A stretch of 64,000 bases of DNA, from contig OX375876.1 in the NCBI GenBank assembly GCA_947359465.1, positions 121,639,444 through 121,703,443 on the forward strand, written 5' to 3'. Below are positions 56,861-64,000 of the stretch, one piece after another. Position 1 is the first letter of the stretch. Each line of letters starts with the position of its first letter. The translations under genes were made by a program, and so were the position numbers. The notes beneath the pieces are model-generated. The model saw nothing but the letters and a program-made list of their open reading frames with translations. It did not search any database and was not told the DNA's origin. The DNA is from Metellina segmentata (Eukaryota; Arthropoda; Arachnida; Araneae; Tetragnathidae).

Positions 56861-57333
56861 TGCAACTCCGTGAGAAGAAATTCATTGCCTACGCAAGCCA
56901 AATCTGGGGATCTACAAATAACAACACCCTTGAAATCCTCCAATCTACATCACTCAGAACCATCGCCAAAGCCAGATGGTTTTAGGGAAATACCGAAAAA
57001 TAAGACGCACTTAAAATTAACTCCCTAAGGGCGCCTTCACACGAAGGAGATCGATCGCTCAGACCGATCTGAAGGCGACGGAACTTACATAGAAACCATA
57101 GGAGCACTTCACACGAGAAGACTATCAGGACACCGGTAGAGACTAAAAAATAGTCGCTTAGGAAGTTCAGCCGTCGGCGACTTTTTTTGTTTGAAGAAAA
57201 CAGATGTTACATTGCGAGGTATTGCGTCATTCACACGAGAGAGACTATCATCTGTCGATTTTTGATTCCTAGCGATATCACCTGCCGTTCTGGATTTATT
57301 TTCCTTGTTTCTTTGTATTATATTTTTCTAGTA

Positions 57334-57492
57334 ATGGAAAGTTTAGGTATTTATAAGTTAATTACTGCTTTGCAAATGCAGCCTGCATTGTGGGACAAAA
57401 CTCACGAAGATTATGCAAACAAAATAAAAAAAGAAAAAGTATGGAGAGCGGTGATGGTGTTTATTTATGGCGAAGAAATGCAAGAATTGTGA
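57334..57492 (+). pseudogene. MADF-domain protein of Harbinger element, truncated
   Basis: From the ATG at 57334: MESLGIYKLITALQMQPALW, then DKTHEDYANKIKKEKVWRAV. This is the first half of a MADF (Myb/SANT-like) DNA-binding domain: Leu-Ile...Gln..Pro.Leu-Trp-Asp, His..Tyr.Asn, Lys-Lys...Trp. In Harbinger elements this second protein helps the transposase enter the nucleus and bind the ends. After VWRAVMVFIY the frame departs from the family and stops, so about half the domain is lost. The longer frame from 57187 adds upstream sequence with no domain. TTTTCTAG just before the ATG could be a splice acceptor. Confidence 0.7.
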
Positions 57493-57924
57493 TAAACAAA
57501 AGAAAAATGTGCTTAATAAGTACTTTATTTTTTATTACAATAATTTAGCATTAATTTATGTTGACAAGCTATAGTAAAAATACGTGGTATGAAAAAAGTA
57601 AATGACAAAACGATAGCTTGATAATATTTTAAATAAGTTACATTAATTTCTTATAGTAATTTAACATCAATTTATGTTAATAAACTAATAGTAAGAATAC
57701 GAAGAAGTAAAAAGTAAGCGACAAAAAACGGTAACTTGATAATATTTTAAATAAGCTGTTGCATTATTTTATTATATTTTTATATACTGCCATGGAAAAT
57801 CGCATTCACTTACAAAATACTGACCGAAATTATCTCGAAGAGCCGTTGGCTCAGGTCCAGTCTAACCATTATAAACATTATTATCATCGCTTTCCATCAA
57901 ACCGGTGTGCGTTAAGGTGTCTTC

Positions 57925-58440
57925 GTGCGAATAACAATACCTCGTTCGTATGAAATTATGCAAGATTACACATGCTTTTATTATGTCAATTGCAAATCAA
58001 TATTAGAGTTCAATGGTCTATAGAAAATCCTCCATTTATTAGTTAAAATACCAAAAGAGCATTCAATGAACTGGCGGTTTTTTAGAAAGAAGGTAATTAA
58101 ATATTATTTCGTTCTGTGGTAAATTTTTTTCCATCATACTAACCTCAATGTTAACGACAACCTTTCTCGTGGAGGTATGTTGTCTCTCATATTTGTGTCC
58201 TGCTTCTTAGGCTCCGTTCACATGAGGCGCGTAAAATGCGCTTTTGGTGAGGCTATAAGGATCCCGCTATTCAAGGTCGTAAAGATAGATACTTGAATTA
58301 TAGGAATAAATAAACATAATTTAATGGCGGGACCTCACTAGCCTCGCCATACGTGCGTTGAAACGCCTCATGTGAACGTGGTCTTAATGTATCCTGCTGA
58401 AGTGTTCTCTGAAAGAAGCTACTGACACCCGGAACTAATT
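57925..58440 (-). pseudogene. Harbinger transposase, worn and interrupted
   Basis: On the minus strand the first part reads FFQRTLQQDT (58388-58430), is broken by a MITE, and goes on KQDTNMRDNIPPRERLSLTL followed by a GTTAGT donor (58141-58204). The second part reads KNRQFIECSFGILTNKWRIF, then YRPLNSN and, one base out of frame, IIKACVILHNFIRT. The N-terminal DTNMR..I.P.ERL..TLR block and the C-terminal ECSFGIL..KWRIF...ACVILHNF block are typical of PIF/Harbinger DDE enzymes. The middle with the first two catalytic Asp is missing. Confidence 0.75.
58205..58387. mobile_element. 183-bp MITE inside the Harbinger transposase relic
   Basis: Ends TTAGGCTCCGTTCACATGAG and, inverted, TTAAGACCACGTTCACATGA. 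Flanks TGTGTCCTGCT (58194-58204) and TGTATCCTGCT (58388-58398) look like an 11-bp duplication with one change. Counting it once restores a continuous Harbinger frame. A TTA directly at each end would also fit a Harbinger-type 3-bp duplication. Confidence 0.65.
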
Positions 58441-59009
58441 GAAAAATTTAGTAGAGTCGTCTTCCAGTTCGCGATACAGAACTTGGTATAAACCTTTCTG
58501 CACACGAAATTTATTGATAGGGTGTACCCAATACTTCCTTTCGACATTTTTGTTTTACTTATGATTAAAATACCATACTGCAAGCATTTCCAGCTCATTC
58601 ATTCTGAAAGAAGGCAGGATTCCAAAGGACGTAACAGTCGTGACGTCATTGCCCATATTCGTATTGCAAAAATTCAAAAGTTACAATTGAAAAATTATTT
58701 ATTTAAAGAAAATCAAATGTAAGATATCTATCTCGCTTAAAATTTTCCGCAGATTTCAAATTCGTTAAAAATTTTTATCTATCTTTAAAGATGCATATTT
58801 TGCAAAAAAGAACTAGACAAGGCCGATAAAAAATTTTGTTTTGCTTCTTTTCGCTCGAATCGTTTGTCTGCAGGAAATGAATCAAAACGACTATCACAGG
58901 CGACCGTTGTGAGCGATCGATCTCCTTCGTGTGAAGGCGCCCTTAAACTCACATAGCAAAACATCTGCAACATAAATAACGAATCCATACAACAGATAAA
59001 CAGTAAAAA

Positions 59010-59270
59010 CGGAAAAACTTCTTCGTTTCCGCATTCTATTCTGTTCAAGTGTCCTTTAAACTTCGAAAATCGAATATGTTAAATTTGTGTATGAAGAATC
59101 CATACAGGAATTAAAACTGCATTTTAAACACAAAACATTTACGATCACAATTACAAGTACACTGCACAAACCGCTGAACTATCGCTTGGTGTAATCATCT
59201 AAAAACTATCGCTTTTTTTTTTATTAGTATCCTATTTTCGGTCGAAGCAGTTTAAACTTTTTTTCGCAAA
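59010..59270. other. AT-rich noncoding stretch
   Basis: Nothing recognised. Confidence 0.4.
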
Positions 59271-59279
59271 AAATTGCAA

Positions 59280-60130
59280 ATAAATATTGATTCTTCTCAT
59301 GCATGCGCAGGGCGCACTATGAGTGAGTGACGTCATAGATCACGGGGTGAGAAACCAACGAATCAGCGAGCTTAAAATTTCCCCATGTCTTCTATTCCAG
59401 TAAAGGTTGGTAATATGCCGCCAGAATCTGCATTCGTTTCGATCAACACGTACTTCGCCGCAGAATTAATTCGAAATTGTGATTTTAAATCAAAGTTGTT
59501 TTTTTCGTGATAATCAAAATTCTAAGTCTTTTTTTTTTTAGTCTTTTTACTTAATCGAACGCATACGGCATTTTAATTAGGGTTTGGATATAGAGAAATA
59601 CAAAGGTATTTTATTTAAAATTGGATTTTTTTCGAAATCTAAATTTAGCAAAAGGGAATTACACACGATGCTTTGACAAATGAATGTAATTCGATTATCT
59701 TTGTACTTGTCAGCATGTGTGTGTGTTGGTGGTGTGAAAAGTAACTTGCATTGTCAATTTTCTTTCATTCGTAATAAATCAACAAAATAATTTTTATTCC
59801 ACGACGAATTTGCATCTGCCATGGTCATATTCTACCGTTCGCTCTCTTAATGGTTTCTACTCTGGCGACTCAGAATAGTGTATAGTTCAAACCAGAACAC
59901 CATCTGGGCATATCTATTTGATAGAAAATGTAATCACGTTCTTGTTCCGATTTATATAAGAACAGTTGAATGCGCGCCTTCGCAAGAATACTGTACTTTA
60001 GCAAATGAAGTGTGTCGTCCATTTTGTTTTGTTTACAGAAATCTCGCTTCCTTCGCAAAAAGGTAATACTGCGCATGCGTAACTCTCAGCCGAGAGTTAA
60101 TTTGCCAATTTCGGAGGATCAAAATGTAAC
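59280..60130. promoter_or_regulatory. Region with CRE-like and NRF1-like words
   Basis: TGACGTCA (CRE core) lies at about 59328, a GCATGCGCAG word near 59302 and CTGCGCATGCG near 60069. These are binding words of CREB/ATF and NRF1-type factors, common in promoters. No gene follows that I can identify, and TGACGTCATAG is also present in the inverted repeats at 9207 and 11131, so it may instead be a worn transposon end. Confidence 0.2.
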
Positions 60131-60139
60131 ACCGAAACG

Positions 60140-60925
60140 ACAGTTTTAAACCAGGGGCCAGGCTTTGTGAATATGGTATTTCGATAACCCGGGGATTATC
60201 TTTGATCCACGGGTTAACTCGGACTTGTGAATACGGCAGTTATTCACGTGTACTGCTTGAAGAAATGATTTTCGCTTGGAAACGCGATTCGAACATCAAA
60301 TCTGCTGACTGAAATTCAGTTCAAACTTTTTCATCGAATTTTAATCCAAACAAAAATACAAGGATCGATTTCAAATCTGCATTTAAAAAGAGAAATAATT
60401 TGTGTCGTCACGCGCAAAAGCGTAAAGAAAGAAGGATTTATTAATAAGCATGTGAATCATTAAAGGAAATATAACAAAAAATTATCTCAAAAGTTGAAAC
60501 TATAATCTTGTCGTCGTGATGAATATGTGGACGTGAAAGCCGAAGACTTATTTGAACTTAGCAGAGTGTGAAATATGAATCGGAAAGGGAAGTTTTCTAA
60601 ATTAAATGCCGTGAGGGAAATGGGCAAATCTCTAGTTGACGAGACGGTATTGAAGCAGTATTATTTTCGGTCACCACGGTAGAAGGATGCGGACGCCAAA
60701 TCTTTCCGCTCTATTGGAGGGTTACTAGAATGAAGAGTATATCACCAATACAATAGCCTGGATTTCTCTGAAGCTTCAATGCGTTCTGTTAATTCAAAAA
60801 CTTATCGGGGAATACATTGTTTTTAGCTCCATTATCCCATAACCGAATTACCACATGGGAAGGAATCACATTATTTCTGGATAAAGGAAGAGACAAGAAA
60901 AATACTTCATTGTACCTTCAAATAA
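60140..60925. other. Noncoding stretch
   Basis: Two words CTTGTGAATACGG/CTTTGTGAATATGG lie near 60225 and 60164 around CCCGGGG and CCACGGGTTA, possibly a worn MITE. No gene recognised. Confidence 0.35.
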
Positions 60926-60929
60926 GTTT

Positions 60930-61400
60930 TAATCGTATAATTAAATAGTATTAAAACACTAAATAATTAATAAAACTAACTAAATAATTAATAAAACTAA
61001 CTAAATAATTAATAAAGCTAACTAAATAATTAAATAGTAATAAAATATTAAATATTATTTCATAATTAAATGGTATGAAATAATTAAATGTAATAAAATA
61101 GTATTGAATATAATAAATAGTATTAAATATAATAAATAGTATTAAATATAATAAATAGTATTAAATATAATAAATAGTACTAAATATAATTAATAGTATT
61201 AAATATAATAAATAGTATTAAATATAATTAATAGTATTAAATAAGAAACATATTTAAATGGCATCAAATAATGAAAGTGTTTTCAAAATTAAATAGTTCT
61301 ATTTGTTCAATTAAGTGTTATTAAATAATTAAATGTAATGAAATAGTCCTATTTGGGTAATCAAACATTAAATAATTAAATAGCCCTAATTGTAAAATTT
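60930..61400 (+). repeat. AT-rich degenerate tandem repeat
   Basis: First ACTAAATAATTAATAAA units of about 21 bp (60955-61030), then about seven copies of a 19-bp unit TATTAAATATAATAAATAG (61095-61240), then looser AATTAAATAG words. Confidence 0.85.
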
Positions 61401-61409
61401 TCTTTTCAT

Positions 61410-62535
61410 CCCTATTGAATAATATATATATAAGTTCCGCGAGATACTTCTTATTGTACAAATTAATGGTTAGCCTCTAACTTTAGTTTGGTTTTTGTAT
61501 GAGCGACATACTTTTCATTCTGGTGGCTCATTCTCATTTCTCCGTTTAAAGAGGCAGAACTTGGCATCTGTTGATGGAGAAAAAAAAATGGAAATTTCAT
61601 CAAATGCACACAGGTCCGAAATGTAAGTATAATTATAAATTCGTATCAAGCAAGGTCCTCTGACCTGAATCCAACAGAGAATTATTGGCATCGAGACAAC
61701 CACCAGGAGGGTTTAGGCATATTGTGTAAGGCATATTTACAGCAAACCAGTAAAAATTCTGCAGTAATTTTGGTGCTTGGTGAGTGATAGAATGTAAATT
61801 GGGGAGAAACTTACATGTTTCCTAATTCTTGTTTAAAAAATTATGAAATTTACAGGAAAAAAGAATTGATGAAAACAAAATCAATGATTTAATTTTATTA
61901 TTTTTCATTTGTTACGTTTAACACAGAAATAACCAAGCAAAAGACAAAATTCTGAGATATTTTTAAGAATAAGAAGGAATTAATTCATTACCTAACATTT
62001 TAATATTCATTTCCTCATAGGTTCAAATGCATGTAAACTAACAATAAAACATATTCAAGGAACTCATTAGAATATAAGAAACGAAAATTTCAATAAAATA
62101 TCAAGTAATTTAGATATGAAAACGTGTATATAGAAAAATTTATTACCATATCTAAGCGTATAAATAATATTATAATTAAGTATGCCGTCTCTGGATCCAT
62201 AAATGGTTTTTCAGTCACTTATTCAAACAAAGAACTTGAATCTTTTTTTCTTGATGCATAGTTCATAAATCGTAAATGAAAAGTCCGTGATAAAAATACG
62301 GACCATAAAATGGGGTTTATTTTAGCGTGTACAATAAAAAGGCATGTTTGTGCCAACAAAGATCTCGTTAAAATCTTGTGGGAGGCAGATAACATACAAA
62401 ACTAGATCACAGTATTTGAATTCATCAACCACACACAAAGCTTATTATGCGCTCAGGTAATTTGATCGCACTGCCTTCAGAATTGGAACCATTGGAATTG
62501 ACGATAGCTTCACTTATAAGCAAGACATACAAGAC
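61410..62535. other. AT-rich noncoding stretch
   Basis: Nothing recognised. The segment 61655-61690 (TCCTCTGACCTGAATCCAAC) recalls the SPDLNP block of Tc1 transposases but is too short to call. Confidence 0.4.
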
Positions 62536-62547
62536 ATACCATGCAAT

Positions 62548-63116
62548 TAGGGTTGTCAACTTTCTCTGAGACAATTCCGAGACATATAGCGCAAAACTGA
62601 AATATTCATATTGTCACTTAAAGTGCAAAAGATCGTATATCTAAAAGCTGCATTTTTAGGAGGTCAACAAAAAACGAATTTTTTCCTGATGATTTGATTT
62701 CTATTATTATATACTTTGGGTTTTGTTATTAGTTTATTCGATCAGCTGATGACATAAGATTTTTCCACCAAATGGAAATCCCAAAATGCCACATATAGCA
62801 ATAATAAAAGAACAAATATATAATTTTTAACATACGATCTTTAACACTTAAGAGTGACGATATATCAAAGAGTGACGATTAAGACATTAAGATTGACGAG
62901 ACACTTAAGAGTGACGATATATAGTATTGACTTGAGATAGTAGGGGGAACGGACGTTTGATGGACACGAAGTCATATGCAATAGAAATAATTATTTTTGA
63001 GTGTAGGTGATATCGGTCGATAGCTTTCTCTGAAAATCCGGGACAGTTTAACATTCAACCGGGATTCTGGACAGCATTTGCAATGCCGGGCCAATCCAGG
63101 ACTGTTGGGAACTCTA
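62548..63116. mobile_element. hAT-like nonautonomous element
   Basis: Starts TAGGGTTGTCAACTTTCTCT and ends with the inverted counterpart (reversed: TAGAGTTCCCAACAGTCCTG). Flanks CCATGCAAT and CCATACAAT resemble a hAT-sized duplication with one mismatch. TAGGGTTGYCAAC ends are known from several hAT families. Interior AT-rich with no coding sequence. Confidence 0.55.
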
Positions 63117-63119
63117 CCA

Positions 63120-63520
63120 TACAATGCATCTTTACCAGATTAATTTTACCCCTCTTTGATTCGGAACAAATGATACTTCTTGCCTCAAACCTTACCAAAT
63201 ATTTAGTTATACTCTAAATCAATGGATCCCAATCTGTTCTCCGCTGACCTCTAAGGCCTTCCCACGCGGCCATTCTCAAGGAAAATGAATACAAATTAAA
63301 TAAAACAAATTGCAAGGAACAAAAATCAGAAACAAAATAAGATAACAAGAAATTACATTATAAAGGAAATTTGAAAGTTGAATTTCGCTCTTCCTCTAGG
63401 AGACACTTGATCATTCGGCTGCCATTAGCTGTAAAATTATTGTATCGCGAGACGGACAGACAGCGAGTATAGACTTTAGTGGTGCTCTCATCTTATTACA
63501 TAAAATGGTAGGTTCTCCTG
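63120..63520. other. Noncoding stretch
   Basis: Nothing recognised. Confidence 0.4.
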
Positions 63521-63529
63521 TGTTTCCGT

Positions 63530-64000
63530 GGCTTTTAAAGTTTCGATTGGTTGTGTTATGTCACGAGTAGGCGAAGTCTCTAATTGTTTCGATTGGTTTT
63601 GTGACGTCACGAGTAGGCGAAGTCTCTAATTGTTTCGATTGGTTGTGTGAAGTCACGAGTAGGCGAAGTCTCTAATTGTTTCAATTGGTTTTGTGACGTC
63701 ACGAGTAGGTGAAGTCTCTAATTGTTTCGATAGGTTGTGTGACGTCACGAGTAGGCGAAGTCTCTAATTGTTTCGATTGGTTGTGTAATGTCACGAGTAG
63801 GCGAAGTCTCTAATTGTTTCGATTGGTTGTGTAATGTCACGAGTAGGCGAAGTCTCTAATTGTTTCGATAGGTTGTGTGACGTCACGAGTAGGAGAAGTC
63901 TCTAATTGTTTCGATTGGTTGTGTGAAGTCACGAGTAGGCGAAGTCTCTAATTGTTTCGATTGGTTTTGTGACGTCACGAGTAGGTGAAGTCTCTAATTG
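63530..64000 (+). repeat. 46-bp minisatellite, continues past the window
   Basis: About ten copies of a 46-bp unit (CACGAGTAGGCGAAGTCTCT, AATTGTTTCGATTGG and TTGTGTGACGT). CACGAGTAGG falls at 63562, 63608, 63654 and so on every 46 bases with no length change. Half of the unit junctions hold the exact palindrome TGACGTCA; the others read TGAAGTCA or AATGTCAC. The order of variants suggests a six-unit super-repeat. Confidence 0.97.

Larger units (their letters stand above)
57026..58945. mobile_element. PIF/Harbinger-like element
   Basis: The 35 bases 57026-57060 (TAAGGGCGCCTTCACACGAA...) are the exact reverse complement of 58911-58945. Inside lie a MADF-domain ORF on the plus strand and a Harbinger-type transposase relic on the minus strand, the usual two-gene set of PIF/Harbinger elements. 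The flanks AACTCCC and AACTCAC suggest a 7-bp duplication with one mismatch, unlike the 3-bp TWA duplication of the group; TAA and TTA also lie at the ends. The transposase is dead, so this copy is nonautonomous. Confidence 0.75.
56870..59000 (+). pseudogene. Jockey/X-type LINE reverse transcriptase fragment split by Harbinger
   Basis: Before the insertion the frame reads KFIAYASQIWGSTNNNTLEI, then LQSTSLRTIAKARWF, then LKINS. This is the thumb region of Jockey-type reverse transcriptases (YG.EIWG.A....L..LQ...LR.I..APWF). After the Harbinger element the frame appears to resume with NSHSKTSAT, the AACTC of Asn-Ser being present on both sides. The remainder is too worn to follow with certainty. 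Confidence 0.5.

Noticed and set aside
61655..61690. Tc1-like SPDLNP block
   Set aside because: Matches about eight codons only, with no neighbouring conserved blocks in reading distance.

Overview
This is eukaryotic, AT-rich, intergenic-type DNA. I find no host gene that I can defend. What I recognise is almost entirely transposable elements, their relics and tandem repeats. The mix (I-clade LINE with RNase H and a CAA-rich tail, CR1-like LINE, DD41D and DD34D Tc1/mariner elements, hAT, PIF/Harbinger, pogo-like and THAP relics, plus a tRNA-like SINE) fits an arthropod. The style of the LINE proteins leans towards a spider or other arachnid. That assignment is inference.

Layout. 0-9 kb: noncoding DNA with a SINE fragment, a GC-richer island (3.8-4.5 kb), a MITE-like inverted repeat (5.5 kb), two inverted LINE tails (5.9-6.9 kb), an internally deleted DD41D mariner (7.3-8.0 kb) and a 122-bp hAT MITE with a perfect 8-bp target duplication (8.66 kb). 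9-15 kb: a decayed two-exon THAP domain between inverted repeats (P-element-like relic) and a pogo-like relic. 17-19 kb: a composite repeat block. 20.8-23.2 kb: a hAT element that split a decayed open frame and was itself hit in its terminal repeat by a second hAT MITE. 24.6-29.4 kb: a Tc1 fragment, then a CR1-like LINE on the minus strand, split by an I-clade LINE on the plus strand with an exact 11-bp target duplication, then a DD34D mariner. 30-36 kb: several SINE copies and a 22-bp minisatellite. 37.8-42.1 kb: a deleted Tc1-like element whose first 104 bp is repeated in tandem exactly 37 times. 42.9-44.4 kb: an intact DD41D mariner with an uninterrupted 358-aa transposase and about 106-bp terminal repeats. 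45-55 kb: mostly noncoding, with a short I-clade LINE tail, a dispersed motif family around GACGAGATATATCGTC, more SINEs, a second Tc1-like deletion copy and a GC-rich inverted repeat. 57.0-58.9 kb: a PIF/Harbinger element (MADF ORF plus transposase relic) nested in a LINE relic and carrying its own MITE. 59-64 kb: noncoding DNA, an AT-rich degenerate repeat, a hAT-like MITE and a 46-bp minisatellite running off the window end.

The only element that looks able to act on its own is the DD41D mariner. The most unusual structure is the 37 x 104 bp array: a satellite-like array seeded by the terminal repeat plus a transposase-coding stub of a nonautonomous Tc1 element, with no length change in any unit and with signs of a 208-bp dimer organisation.
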